A stretch of 37,699 bases of DNA from an uncultured Aquimarina sp. Lineage in GTDB: Bacteria > Bacteroidota > Bacteroidia > Flavobacteriales > Flavobacteriaceae. This document shows positions 9,285-18,419 of this stretch, in pieces. The stretch spans positions 1 to 37,699 of the forward strand of contig CANLRN010000043.1 of the NCBI GenBank assembly GCA_947493495.1. The letters are read 5' to 3'. The notes below the pieces were generated by a model that was given only the letters and a program-made list of their open reading frames with translations, was not told the origin of the DNA and searched no databases. Positions within the stretch are counted from its first letter, which is position 1. Every line of letters starts with the position of its first letter. A program made the translations under genes and the position numbers.

Positions 9285-10091
9285 TTATAGAATAGCTTCT
9301 ATGCTTTCTTTATTTTGTATATTTCTTTCACGTTCTTTGAGTTCGGTTATTTTAAATACAATTTGTTTTTTATTATTTGCTGCAGTATACATTCCTCTAA
9401 CTTTATGGACAGTAAAATCATTCTTATCAATACTATGTTCAATTTCTACCACGTTACCTTCATAATTTTTACCTCTATATTTAAAAATCATCTTAGTATC
9501 TTTTATATGGATTCGTTGATTTCCATAAAACTCAGAAAGTTTTCTATAAGGCATAATTGGTAATTGATATCCAACATCTCTCTTTATATGCTCTTTAACA
9601 AAAAGTGTTTCCATTTTAAAGAAATGAAGGGTGTATAGCATTTCATTTTTAAGTGCTTTAAAAAAAGTATTTTCGTCTGATAGACTTTGATTAATTTGTT
9701 CAAAATATCGATCTGCATACGTTCCACTATACTCTTTTTTAATATCCTTTACTGACTCTTTCCAACGTTCTCTTAAGGTCTTAAAATTAAAAACACCAGT
9801 AATCCCATTAAAAGGATGTACCCTAAAATCTATTGGATATATTGCATTCATGCATCGTTCTGCTAATACATCCAGTATCCTAACGGGTTGTACCCCATTG
9901 ACAAAAAATTGTTTTCTACCAATTCTACAATGGTATTCTTCATCTATTGAAGTGATGTATGCTATACTGTATATATATCGTATCTCAATCTCTTCTGGGA
10001 GATATGTAATTTCTATCCCATAGAATTTTTCAATACCATCCATTCTTTTTTTAATCGGATGTTCAAAAGATATTTCATGTTCGGTATGCAT
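9285..10091 (-). CDS. Orphan protein between VgrG and the PAAR-like gene, candidate adaptor or chaperone
   Basis: 268 aa, not recognised. It is soluble by appearance, with no signal peptide or membrane segment. It is rich in charged and aromatic residues, with beta-type segments early (ITYLPEEIEIRYIYSIAYIT, about 29-48) and helical segments in the middle (FKTLRERWKESVKDIKKEYS). It sits 25 bases after the 76-aa gene and 44 bases before the DUF4280 gene, all on the same strand. Genes in this position of VgrG operons often encode adaptors that load a specific effector on the spike, such as the DUF4123 or DUF1795 families; no similarity to those was recognised, so the role is only inferred. Confidence 0.6.
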   Translation of the reverse strand: MHTEHEISFEHPIKKRMDGIEKFYGIEITYLPEEIEIRYIYSIAYITSIDEEYHCRIGRKQFFVNGVQPVRILDVLAERCMNAIYPIDFRVHPFNGITGVFNFKTLRERWKESVKDIKKEYSGTYADRYFEQINQSLSDENTFFKALKNEMLYTLHFFKMETLFVKEHIKRDVGYQLPIMPYRKLSEFYGNQRIHIKDTKMIFKYRGKNYEGNVVEIEHSIDKNDFTVHKVRGMYTAANNKKQIVFKITELKERERNIQNKESIEAIL

Positions 10092-10116
10092 ATAGTATTA
10101 CTATGTGTTTTCTATT

Positions 10117-10347
10117 CTATTTTTTAAAAACATTATTTTCGAAAACAATAAACTCAACATCTTCTAGAGTTGTTTTTACAGAGGGTGCAGACTCAGGGTT
10201 TCCAAAAAAGACACCTTGATTTGCTGTTTCATTTACGTTAGCTCCAGCATAAGTATTGATATTTTTACTGAAGTAATTGATATCTTTATCTGCAATATCC
10301 GTCATCGTTCCCTTAGCTATTTTAATAATTTGTCCTTTCTCGCTCAT
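10117..10347 (-). CDS. Small protein directly after vgrG
   Basis: 76 aa, function unknown. It starts 2 bases after the vgrG stop codon, so translational coupling is likely. The sequence is hydrophilic with no membrane segment: MSEKGQIIKIAKGTMTD at the start, then an Asn-rich central block (NTYAGANVNETANQGVFFG) and a short hydrophobic end (VEFIVFENNVF). The tight coupling to vgrG suggests a spike-associated or adaptor role. It is too short to hold a known catalytic domain. Confidence 0.6.
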   Translation of the reverse strand: MSEKGQIIKIAKGTMTDIADKDINYFSKNINTYAGANVNETANQGVFFGNPESAPSVKTTLEDVEFIVFENNVFKK

Positions 10348-10349
10348 CT

Positions 10350-12122
10350 CTAAAATACATTACCTTGTTCTCCGCTATTATTATTTACTTTTTGATCTGC
10401 TTGTTTATTTACATTTCCATTTACACTAGAAACATTCATCTCTTCAATTGCCTGCCTGATGATTTTTTCTCCTTGACTTTTCATGTCTTTAGAAGCCACT
10501 TCAAAAATATTAGAAGCTGTAAGTTTATAGTCTCCAGTAATTTGTTCGGTTTTATTTTTTCCTGCCGTAATTTTTATATCTTCTAATGCCCTGATTTCCA
10601 TATTCTTTGATTGTAAAATCAAGTTTTCTGGTGTGGAAATCATTATCGAACTTTTGGCAGTATCAAAATGAATAATATTACTATTCTTATCACTGATGAC
10701 TATCATTTCCCCTCCTTTTGTATCATTGAGTTCTATTGTATGACCGCTACGGGTACGAATTGCTTTGATATTATTGGCATCAGTTTGCCAGCTATCTGGT
10801 TTTGCTGGACCATTATAGATAGCTCCTGCTACAAAAGGTTTTTCTGCATTACCTCCTTCAAAATCTACAACTACCTCTTCTTTTAGTTCTGGAATAAAGT
10901 GAAATCCCTTATCAGCTCCAGCGTGAGGTGTCATTACACGTAACCACGGGGTTATTTCTCCTAAGGGTATTTGCCATGAAAATTGTACTTTGACTCTTCC
11001 TAGTCCTTCTGGGTCGTTATTTTCTTTTACTGTTGCAACTTGTATATCACTTTTAGGATATTGATTCATATCCATTTTAGGATATCCCATAAAATTTGCA
11101 TCTACTGCTTCAAAATTATTAATATATGCTCCTCCTTCTATATTGGTATGTGTAATTTTAATAACCCTAAACGAGCCATGTCCTGATATTTTAACTATTC
11201 CCCCCAGAGTAATCCCTGGATTATCACTACTGCCTCTGGCAATTACTTGCTGCATTACTCTTGCTTTAGTATATTGATCAGCCTGTCTATCAAACCTAAG
11301 TTTCATAGAAGCAACTGTAGACAACTCATTAAGAACATTTGTTTGAGTAGGAAATAATTCGTTTGATTTCTTATTGGTAAATCCATGATACCCTTCAGAA
11401 GGTATTGTAATATCCTTACTACTTTTTTGAAGTACTTCGCCAGTAAGATAATTATTAGTAAGATAATTAAAAGAAGTAGGAATAGAATTCAGTTCTATAG
11501 AAAAAGTTTGTAAATCAACACCATATCTAAGCTCTATTTCTTCTGTACTAGGTGTTCCAAAGATTAATGTTTTACCATCATAATAAAACCATTCATTATA
11601 GTATGACGCTAACCTACTCGCATAACTAAAGGCGCTCTGATTATGCTGTACCGAATATTGAATAGTATCTGAAGAAGCAGGAGAAAATTTAGTCTGTAAC
11701 TTCCCTTTATCAAAGTCACGAAAGGTTTTTTGTATTATTTCTGAAAGACTTACATCATTATGAGATGCATAATGTGGACCACCATCTGATAGTATAGAAG
11801 TACTCTTAGCGTGTAAGGTCACTATATCTCCACTAGGTTGATGAAATCCTTTTGTTCCTTGGATCTTAACAATCACTCCTTTAAACTCTAATTCTTTATA
11901 TCCTTCAAAACTGGTAATTGCTTTAATTTTAATGGTTATAGTACTCCCTAGATGGTTTTTACTCTCGCCTATCAATTCTTGCGATATTTTTTCTAAAACA
12001 TCTGTACGAAAAGTTATTTCTAGGTCATGATGAGCATCAATTTCTTGAGTTAATTTCAGGTTTTTATAAGATGGAATCTGTGTTCCAGATATAAATATTT
12101 GAGTATTTGTTTGTAGTGACAT
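10350..12122 (-). CDS. vgrG: Type VI secretion system tip protein VgrG (Rhs element Vgr family)
   Basis: 590 aa. The N-terminal ~350 residues form the gp27-like phage-hub part. The gp5-like OB-fold is clear at about 367-450, with the family signature DPEGLGRVKVQFSW, then TPWLRVMTPHAGADKGFHFI and EEVVVDFEGGNAEKPFVAG. The C-terminal part (about 470-590) shows the repeating beta pattern of the needle (TRSGHTIELNDTKGGEMIVI) and ends with an Asn/Gln-rich tail without an added toxin domain. VgrG trimers form the puncturing tip of the T6SS; in Bacteroidota this is subtype T6SS-iii. It is the first gene of a six-gene minus-strand operon with a PAAR-like protein and two orphan proteins, so this is an orphan VgrG/effector island. 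No tss core genes are present in the window. Confidence 0.93.
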   Translation of the reverse strand: MSLQTNTQIFISGTQIPSYKNLKLTQEIDAHHDLEITFRTDVLEKISQELIGESKNHLGSTITIKIKAITSFEGYKELEFKGVIVKIQGTKGFHQPSGDIVTLHAKSTSILSDGGPHYASHNDVSLSEIIQKTFRDFDKGKLQTKFSPASSDTIQYSVQHNQSAFSYASRLASYYNEWFYYDGKTLIFGTPSTEEIELRYGVDLQTFSIELNSIPTSFNYLTNNYLTGEVLQKSSKDITIPSEGYHGFTNKKSNELFPTQTNVLNELSTVASMKLRFDRQADQYTKARVMQQVIARGSSDNPGITLGGIVKISGHGSFRVIKITHTNIEGGAYINNFEAVDANFMGYPKMDMNQYPKSDIQVATVKENNDPEGLGRVKVQFSWQIPLGEITPWLRVMTPHAGADKGFHFIPELKEEVVVDFEGGNAEKPFVAGAIYNGPAKPDSWQTDANNIKAIRTRSGHTIELNDTKGGEMIVISDKNSNIIHFDTAKSSIMISTPENLILQSKNMEIRALEDIKITAGKNKTEQITGDYKLTASNIFEVASKDMKSQGEKIIRQAIEEMNVSSVNGNVNKQADQKVNNNSGEQGNVF

Positions 12123-12223
12123 ATTCCGTGTAAATGGTTAAATTAATATCTTAAAATCTGTAATGCATTTTATATATAAGTGATGCAAAAAATATAGTTT
12201 GATATGTATATACTATATTAGTA

Positions 12224-13660
12224 TTACTTAGAGATGTTAAATCCATCTACTGAATAAACAAGTTTAGCTCCACAATTAAATTCAATGGCATCTATTGGTC
12301 CACGAGGCGCTCCTGTTACGTCATTTTTATAATTATCAGCATCAGAAACATTTATGAGTTCATTATTGCTTATGACTGCCAAAAAACTTTCTGTATTGCG
12401 TACTAAGGGTCGAAGGGTTCCTATACACTCTATAATATTATCTTTAATCTTGATTGTACAGAAATCACTAGCTGTATTAAAGCCAAAGAGTCCTTCAGTT
12501 CTCGGAGTAATTGTAGTATTAGTAATTACATGATTGTTATAGAAACTATAATTATTATACACTCCTCTAGCCCAAAAAATTCCCCTGCCTGGATTTTTAA
12601 TTAAATTATCATGAAAAACAGTAGGCCCCACGGAGGTCTCATCGCCAAAGCTTGTGATTAAATTTCCTGCATCTGAATTGACAGAAAAATCAAATAAATT
12701 ATGATCTATTTCAACACCATTTCTCGACCACTCCATAGCATAAGAAGATGCAAAATAATTATGATGAATACGGTATGTTACACCACTATCTGGAATTCCT
12801 CCACCTCCAGATTTTGGTATGGATACAGTTCCTACCATATAGTTATGATCAATTTCCATATCACTATCATTATCAAAAGGAAATTCTATAGAAAAATTAA
12901 CATTGATTGTATTTTGATAGATATGGCAATTACGAGCATTTCGCCCTTTTATTCCATAGAACTTACGTTCTGTATTGCCAGAAGCCATAAAAACATTGTC
13001 ATAAAAATCAGAATTACTGGTAAAAGTGACAAAAATCCCGCCTCCAGTACCCCCTTGGTAATTTCCTCCTGCATCGATAAAAATAGTATCATATATTGCT
13101 CCATCATCTAAGCGAAAGGTACGGATACCGCTCCATAAAAAATCTTCTATTTTTGTGTTATACACTTCTAATCCATCACTATTATTCCCATATATAGCAC
13201 CGTGGAGTTGAGGGCCTGTAAGGGTCAATTTTGATATAGAAACTCCTGTTATGTCATTTGCCAAATTAATCAAATATGCACTAGAATTAACAGTAGTATG
13301 GTCTGTATCTCTATCGGGTAAGCCTGCTGTACCTAGATTCCAAGAGGACGCTCCAGTTATGATGGTCGTATCTCTTTCTGTGCCTTTGAGAACCATATTA
13401 TTTTTAGGAAGTAGTGATGTAGTAATTTCATAGGTTCCTGGTAAGATGCATATGACATCTCCCTCGTTACCATTATTAACTGCATCCATAAGCTCTGCCG
13501 CAGTGGATACTGTGACCATACAATCATCATCCACAGCTATTGGATCTTCAATTATTTCTTCACCTGCTGCTTCTACCAAAGAAGAGTCTTGGCTACAACT
13601 ATACATTGATAAAACTACTAAAAGTATAGATATGTAGTTTGGTAGGAGTTTTAAAGACAT
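12224..13660 (-). CDS. Right-handed beta-helix lipoprotein, possible polysaccharide lyase or binder
   Basis: 478 aa. It has a lipoprotein signal with likely lipidated Cys22 (MYSC-SQDS) and then an acidic linker. From about residue 50 the sequence reads as a parallel beta-helix: VSTAAELMDAVNNGNEGDVI and ILPGTYEI open it as in chondroitinase B/PL6-like and pectate-lyase-like folds, followed by repeated rungs rich in Asn, Gly and His (IYGNNSDGLEVYNTKIEDF, FHDNLIKNPGRGIFW, SFYNNHVITNTTITP). Its location should be the cell envelope. The fold is well supported; the catalytic residues of a named lyase family were not identified, so enzymatic activity on an alginate-like or pectin-like polymer is only a possibility. 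It is transcribed alone, upstream in orientation from vgrG with a 101-base gap. Confidence 0.75.
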   Translation of the reverse strand: MSLKLLPNYISILLVVLSMYSCSQDSSLVEAAGEEIIEDPIAVDDDCMVTVSTAAELMDAVNNGNEGDVICILPGTYEITTSLLPKNNMVLKGTERDTTIITGASSWNLGTAGLPDRDTDHTTVNSSAYLINLANDITGVSISKLTLTGPQLHGAIYGNNSDGLEVYNTKIEDFLWSGIRTFRLDDGAIYDTIFIDAGGNYQGGTGGGIFVTFTSNSDFYDNVFMASGNTERKFYGIKGRNARNCHIYQNTINVNFSIEFPFDNDSDMEIDHNYMVGTVSIPKSGGGGIPDSGVTYRIHHNYFASSYAMEWSRNGVEIDHNLFDFSVNSDAGNLITSFGDETSVGPTVFHDNLIKNPGRGIFWARGVYNNYSFYNNHVITNTTITPRTEGLFGFNTASDFCTIKIKDNIIECIGTLRPLVRNTESFLAVISNNELINVSDADNYKNDVTGAPRGPIDAIEFNCGAKLVYSVDGFNISK

Positions 13661-14047
13661 ATTTTAGGTTTTAAGAGTAGATAGGTTATATATAAAATTA
13701 CTCTTTTATCTAATAGACGATATATCGAATCTTATGCATTTATATCGAAAACAATGATCATTTTTAGATATAAAAAATCATTTTATATAAATCTATAACA
13801 TTTATAATTCTAAAATAGTACAACTGTTTAGATAAAATTAATAAGTAGCAATAAATACATACTACTCAATATCAATGATTTAACATTAGGTTAGAGTATG
13901 ATTACAAGGAGTATAATGGGGTAATCTCTATACAATAAAGTTTTAGCATTATTACTTTTATGATTTATGCTTGTTAACATAAATTTATATGTATATATAG
14001 GAAGTACTCATCTATAAGTTATTCAAGTCTATAGCAAATGCTAAAAT
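13661..14047. other. 387-base AT-rich intergenic region
   Basis: This lies between the start of the beta-helix lipoprotein gene and the end of the PfkB kinase gene, both on the minus strand. It should hold the promoter of the lipoprotein gene and the 3' end of the long arginine operon. No perfect TAnnTTTG box and no convincing terminator were found; there is only a weak short hairpin (TAGC/GCTA) at about 14032-14043, a few bases beyond the kinase stop codon. No ORF or repeat was seen. Confidence 0.5.
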
Positions 14048-14938
14048 TTAAAGCAACTTCTGTTTATCCAAAAAACCCTGTACCTCATCATCAGAGAAAA
14101 CAGGGTTCGCACCTTCACTACCTGCTACCATTGCACCTATAGCACAGGCGTAATCTATTGATAATTGTGGTTTATTTCCTTGTAATAGCTTAGAGAGTAA
14201 GGTTGCCAAAAAAGAATCTCCTGCTCCTACACTATCTACTACTTTAATCTTATACCCGTTATTATGATAAAAAGATTTTTTATCATACAAAGTAGCTCCT
14301 TTTCCTCCCTTAGTAATACAAATTTGGGAAGTATTAGTATATGAGGCAATTGATTTTATCTGTTCCTCTAAAGTTGAATCTTTTATTCCAAAATGAGTAC
14401 AAATTTCATCTAACTCTTCATCATTACATTTTATAAAATCTGCTTTCTCCATTAATTCTATAAGCAACTGAAAATTATAATGAGGTGGTCTAAGGTTAAT
14501 ATCCAAAACTTTAAATTTAGCTATATTCAATAACTGAAATAAAGTAGTTCTAGAAACTTCATTACGGCTGGCTAAACTCCCAAAAATGATAGCATCAGAT
14601 ACTGAGGCTTCTATAGTAGCTTCTTCAGTACTCGTAATAAAATCCCAAGCTACAGGTCGACTAATTTCGTAAGAAGCTGTGCCCTCACTATCAAGAGATA
14701 CTATAACCTCTCCAGTAGCATAATGATTACTTTTTTGGATTGTTTCTATGGATAATCCCACTCCTTTTATATGTGTTATAATAGCATCTCCTAAAACATC
14801 ATTCCCTATTTTAGTAATAACAGAAGATTGAATCCCCATTGTATGTAATCTCAAAGCTACATTTAAAGGTGCTCCTCCAATCTTTTTATGAGTAGGAAAG
14901 ATATCCCATAAAACTTCTCCAAAACAAGTGACTTTCAT
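14048..14938 (-). CDS. PfkB-family carbohydrate kinase (fructokinase-like)
   Basis: 296 aa, normal length for the ribokinase/PfkB superfamily. It has the N-terminal substrate loop GGAPLNVALRLHTMG and the C-terminal ATP/anion-hole signature VDSVGAGDSFLATLL with the catalytic base at about Asp241. It would phosphorylate a sugar in the cytoplasm; the N-terminal MKVTCFGEVLWDIFPTHKKI resembles fructokinases more than ribokinases or adenosine kinases, but the sugar cannot be assigned. It follows argH by 62 bases on the same strand, so it may be co-transcribed with the end of the arginine operon, although its metabolism is unrelated. No terminator separates the two. Confidence 0.85.
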   Translation of the reverse strand: MKVTCFGEVLWDIFPTHKKIGGAPLNVALRLHTMGIQSSVITKIGNDVLGDAIITHIKGVGLSIETIQKSNHYATGEVIVSLDSEGTASYEISRPVAWDFITSTEEATIEASVSDAIIFGSLASRNEVSRTTLFQLLNIAKFKVLDINLRPPHYNFQLLIELMEKADFIKCNDEELDEICTHFGIKDSTLEEQIKSIASYTNTSQICITKGGKGATLYDKKSFYHNNGYKIKVVDSVGAGDSFLATLLSKLLQGNKPQLSIDYACAIGAMVAGSEGANPVFSDDEVQGFLDKQKLL

Positions 14939-15000
14939 GGTTTTAAAAATTTTATCTGCTACTATGTTCCGACTATAAGCTAAGAGTCCATGCTAAAAAA

Positions 15001-16278
15001 CTAAACTTGTTCTAATTTATCTTTTATATGTTGCAGGCATAAATTATTAATACTGCCGATATGGCTATGTTTTGTGTTTTTTTCTGGTTTATAGCTTCCT
15101 TTTTCAATATCAAGCCCTATTTTGACATATGCATCTCTAAATGACATGCCCTGCATTACCAATTCATTTAAGGTATCTACACTAAAAAGGTAATCATATT
15201 TATCATCTTCAAGGATTGTATTATTTACGGTTACACTTTTTAATGCATAGATTACCATTTCTAAAGATGCCTTCAAATCCTGGATAGCTGGTACAATACC
15301 TTCTTTTAACAATTGTAAGTCTCTGTGATAGCCACTAGGTAAATTATTGGTCAATAGACTTAATTCATAAGGTAATGCTTGTATTTTATTACATTTCCCT
15401 CTAATGAGCTCAAAAACATCGGGATTCTTTTTATGAGGCATAATACTAGATCCTGTTGTTAGCTCTGAGGGAATACTCATAAAATTAAAATTCTGACTCA
15501 TATACAGACAGACATCCATAGCCAGTTTAGAAAGGGTTCCAGCTACACTACTCATCGCAAAGGCTGTAGATTTTTCGGATTTACCCCTACTCATCTGAGC
15601 CGCTACTACGTTATATTTTAAGGTTTCAAAACCGAGTTCTGTAGTTGTAAATTCTCTATCAATAGGAAATGAGCTCCCATAACCTGCTGCACTCCCTAAT
15701 GGGTTTTGATCTACAACTTTTAATGCCGCATTCACAAAATACAAATCATCGACAAAACTCTCTGCATAGGCAGAAAACCACAAACCAAAGGATGATGGCA
15801 TGGCAATCTGTAGATGTGTATAGCCTGGTAATAAAACGTCTTTATATTTCTCTGCACTAGCTAATAGGTTTTCAGATAACTCTTTAACCTGAGATTTGAT
15901 CAATAGTAATTCATCTTTAAGATACAAGTGCATCGCTACCAAAACTTGGTCATTTCTTGACCTTGCCGTGTGTATGCGTTTACCAGCATCTCCTATCTTT
16001 TTTGTTAATTCGAATTCTATTTTAGAATGTACATCTTCAAATTGGTCTTCAATTACAAAAGTTCCTTGATCAATTTGTTCTGATAGTACTTTTAATTCTT
16101 TTTCAATTGCAAAAATATCAGCATCAGAAAGCAATTTAATTTTATGTAGCATTTTGGCATGTGCCAGTGTTGCTTTTATATCATAACTGGCTATTACCAA
16201 ATCTAATTGCCTGTCATTACCTACAGTAAACATATCTATCTTCTGATCTGTTGGTAACCCTTTATCCCAAAGTTTCAT
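15001..16278 (-). CDS. argH: Argininosuccinate lyase
   Basis: 425 aa. Catalyses the last step of arginine synthesis, argininosuccinate to arginine plus fumarate. It carries the fumarase/aspartase-family signature GSSIMPHKKNPDVFE at about 275-290 with the catalytic Ser in the flexible loop, the HTARSRNDQV motif at about 85 and the GYTHLQIAMPSSFG stretch. The length is slightly under the ~460 aa common in proteobacteria but normal for Bacteroidota. It is the last arginine gene on the strand. Unlike the tight spacing upstream in the operon, 287 bases separate it from argE, and that gap holds a 162-bp palindromic element (16386-16547). Its expression may therefore be partly uncoupled from the rest of the operon. 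Confidence 0.95.
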   Translation of the reverse strand: MKLWDKGLPTDQKIDMFTVGNDRQLDLVIASYDIKATLAHAKMLHKIKLLSDADIFAIEKELKVLSEQIDQGTFVIEDQFEDVHSKIEFELTKKIGDAGKRIHTARSRNDQVLVAMHLYLKDELLLIKSQVKELSENLLASAEKYKDVLLPGYTHLQIAMPSSFGLWFSAYAESFVDDLYFVNAALKVVDQNPLGSAAGYGSSFPIDREFTTTELGFETLKYNVVAAQMSRGKSEKSTAFAMSSVAGTLSKLAMDVCLYMSQNFNFMSIPSELTTGSSIMPHKKNPDVFELIRGKCNKIQALPYELSLLTNNLPSGYHRDLQLLKEGIVPAIQDLKASLEMVIYALKSVTVNNTILEDDKYDYLFSVDTLNELVMQGMSFRDAYVKIGLDIEKGSYKPEKNTKHSHIGSINNLCLQHIKDKLEQV

Positions 16279-16385
16279 AATTGTTTTGTATTACGTAATT
16301 AGAATTGAGTAGTAAAGTAATCATTACTTAAAATTACACGATGCATATTCAAGACTTTTTTTGTTTTCCACTTTACATTTTTCAT

Positions 16386-16547
16386 GAAGTGGTTTAAACT
16401 TTTTTGATTTAAGTGAAAAATAGTGGTTTTGTGTTCAAATAAAGCAATTTTTTAGTTGCATAGCAATGCTACGGAAGTCAAAAATTGTGAAATAGGGACA
16501 CAAAAAGACATTTTTTTTAGCAAATTGAAAAAAGTTTAAACCACTTC
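16386..16547 (-). mobile_element. MITE-like palindromic element, copy 1
   Basis: A 162-bp element with perfect ~20-bp terminal inverted repeats beginning GAAGTGGTTTAAAC and continuing in a T run. The two arms stay imperfectly complementary for most of the length, so an RNA copy would fold into one long hairpin. CAT flanks both ends (16383-16385 and 16548-16550), a likely 3-bp target duplication. It is an inverted copy of the element at 29315-29470, with about five substitutions plus 1-base and 5-base indels. It has no ORF, so any movement would depend on a transposase elsewhere. It sits between argE and argH. Confidence 0.75.
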
Positions 16548-16565
16548 CATTTCTTATTTTACATT

Positions 16566-17630
16566 TTATACGATTCCTTCTAAAATTTTTATATAAAGAT
16601 CCACTCCTTCTCTAATCTCATCCACATAGATAAATTCATCTGCAGAATGAGATCTGGTAGAATCTCCAGGTCCTAGTTTTAAGGAAGGGCAACTTAAAAC
16701 GGATTGATCTGATAAAGTAGGAGAACCATAGGTTGTTCTCCCCAAATCAATTCCTGATTTTACAATGGAATGCTCTTTTGGTATAGAGGATGATCCCAGA
16801 TGTAATGATCTAGGTTGCACTTCAACATTCTTCGGCATTGCCTTTTTTACAATTTCTAAAACTTCTTCATTCTTATACTTATCATTTACCCTAATATCTA
16901 CGACTATATCACAATGAGAAGGCACTACATTATGTTGGTTCCCAGCATTAATTTGGGTAACGGTCATTTTTACTTTACCTAAGGTTTCAGAACTCTTTTC
17001 GAACTCATATTCTTTAAACCATTTAATAACAGCTAATGTATTATATATAGAATTATCGGTATTAGGGTGTGCTGCGTGACTTGCTGTCCCTTTTATAGAA
17101 ACATCTAGTACTAACAAGCCTTTTTCTGCAATTGCCAGTTGCATTAATGTAGGTTCACCAACAATAGCAAATTCTACATTCTTCAAGTACTTTAGTATAC
17201 TTTTTAACCCTAAAGGGCCACTACTTTCCTCTTCTGCAGAAGCTGCAATGACAAAGTTATATTTTAAGTCTTTTCTTTCGTAAAAATAGGTAAATGTAGC
17301 TATCAGAGATACTAAACATCCTCCTGCATCATTACTTCCCAATCCATACAATTTACCATCTTCTACGAATGCTTTAAATGGATCGTTAGTATAATTCCCA
17401 TTAGGTTTTACGGTATCATGATGAGAGTTTAGTAGAACAGTAGGTTTTGCTTTATCAAAATGTTTATTATAAGCCCAGATATTATGATTTTCCCTTTCAA
17501 AAGGAATGTTATAGTGATCAAACCAATTTTCAATTATCGAAGCAGTTCCTTCTTCTTCTGACGAAAAAGATTGGGTTTCTATTAGCTTGCGTAAAAGCTC
17601 TATAGCCTGATCTGTTAGTTCTTTTATCAT
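16566..17630 (-). CDS. argE: M20 metallopeptidase-family N-acylornithine/N-acylcitrulline deacylase
   Basis: 354 aa. An M20/ArgE-type hydrolase with the zinc ligands recognisable in order: His in LLNSHHDTVKP (about 67-69), Asp in GLGSNDAGGCLVSL, the EEE in AASAEEESSGPLG, the Glu in VGEPT, and the last His in STRSHSADEF (about 328). SHAAHP marks the dimerisation-domain region. In Bacteroidota this gene follows the carbamoyltransferase step and removes the acyl group from N-acylcitrulline (acetyl or succinyl). It lies 3 bases after argB, consistent with coupling. The presence of argF' next door makes N-acylcitrulline the likelier physiological substrate than N-acylornithine. A general M20 peptidase is the alternative, but the context argues against it. 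Confidence 0.88.
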   Translation of the reverse strand: MIKELTDQAIELLRKLIETQSFSSEEEGTASIIENWFDHYNIPFERENHNIWAYNKHFDKAKPTVLLNSHHDTVKPNGNYTNDPFKAFVEDGKLYGLGSNDAGGCLVSLIATFTYFYERKDLKYNFVIAASAEEESSGPLGLKSILKYLKNVEFAIVGEPTLMQLAIAEKGLLVLDVSIKGTASHAAHPNTDNSIYNTLAVIKWFKEYEFEKSSETLGKVKMTVTQINAGNQHNVVPSHCDIVVDIRVNDKYKNEEVLEIVKKAMPKNVEVQPRSLHLGSSSIPKEHSIVKSGIDLGRTTYGSPTLSDQSVLSCPSLKLGPGDSTRSHSADEFIYVDEIREGVDLYIKILEGIV

Positions 17631-17633
17631 TAT

Positions 17634-18419
17634 TTATAGGCTTAGGGTCGTGTGCTTAGTAGTGTTATCTTTTATAAACTCAGCATTTGCGATATGTACT
17701 TTGCTCACATTTTTCTGTAAAGCCTCAAAACAATTCTGAAGCTTGGGCAGCATTCCATCTGCAATAACTCCTGTATCTCTTAATTCTGAATATTTTTTTA
17801 AATTAATATGTTCGATTACAGAATTCTTATCTTCAATATTTTCCAATACTCCTTTTAACTCAAAACAGTAAAAAAGAGAAACATCAAATAATTCTCCCAT
17901 AGCTGATGCAATTTCTGAAGCTATTGTATCTGCATTGGTATTAAATAGCTGACCATTTTTATCGTGAGTCACTGCACAAAAAACAGGGGTAATACCCAGT
18001 TCTAGAAATCCTTTAATGGTTGTATTATTTACTTTAGTAACATCTCCTACATATCCATAATCTATAAATTGTACTGGTCTCTTATCTGCTATAATCACAT
18101 TCGCATCAGCTCCTGTTAATCCTAGTGCATTACAATCGTGTTTTTGTAAACCAGCAACTATCGTTTTATTCAATAATCCAGCATAGGTCATCACTACAAT
18201 ATCCAGGTTCTCTGCAGAAGTAATTCTTCGCCCATCAATCATCTCTGTCGTAACTCCTAATCTAGACGCTAATGTTGTAGCTGACTTCCCTCCTCCATGA
18301 ATTAGAATTTTTGGATCTTCCACCTTCGAGAAATCCTCTAAAAAAGAGCCCAAAGCTTCTTGATTTCCAATAATATTCCCGCCAATTTTTGCAACTAACA
18401 GTTTTTGTTTTGTATTCAT
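17634..18419 (-). CDS. argB: N-acylglutamate kinase (acetylglutamate kinase family)
   Basis: 261 aa. Amino-acid-kinase fold with the N-terminal KIGGNIIG, the glycine-rich ILIHGGGKSATTLA loop and the GLTGADANVI motif of ArgB, plus the nucleotide-side TDG-equivalent region late in the protein (VIADGMLPKLQNC). It phosphorylates N-acetyl- or N-succinylglutamate as the second step of arginine synthesis. It overlaps the end of argF' by 4 bases (ATGA-type junction) and is followed 3 bases later by argE. The N-terminal arginine-sensing helix found in feedback-inhibited hexameric ArgB is not evident, so allosteric control by arginine is not supported from sequence. Confidence 0.93.
   Translation of the reverse strand: MNTKQKLLVAKIGGNIIGNQEALGSFLEDFSKVEDPKILIHGGGKSATTLASRLGVTTEMIDGRRITSAENLDIVVMTYAGLLNKTIVAGLQKHDCNALGLTGADANVIIADKRPVQFIDYGYVGDVTKVNNTTIKGFLELGITPVFCAVTHDKNGQLFNTNADTIASEIASAMGELFDVSLFYCFELKGVLENIEDKNSVIEHINLKKYSELRDTGVIADGMLPKLQNCFEALQKNVSKVHIANAEFIKDNTTKHTTLSL

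Noticed and set aside
12123..12223. Possible vgrG promoter in TATTTTTTG on the minus strand
   Set aside because: Spacing is one base too long for the -7 consensus and no upstream element was seen; too weak to list.
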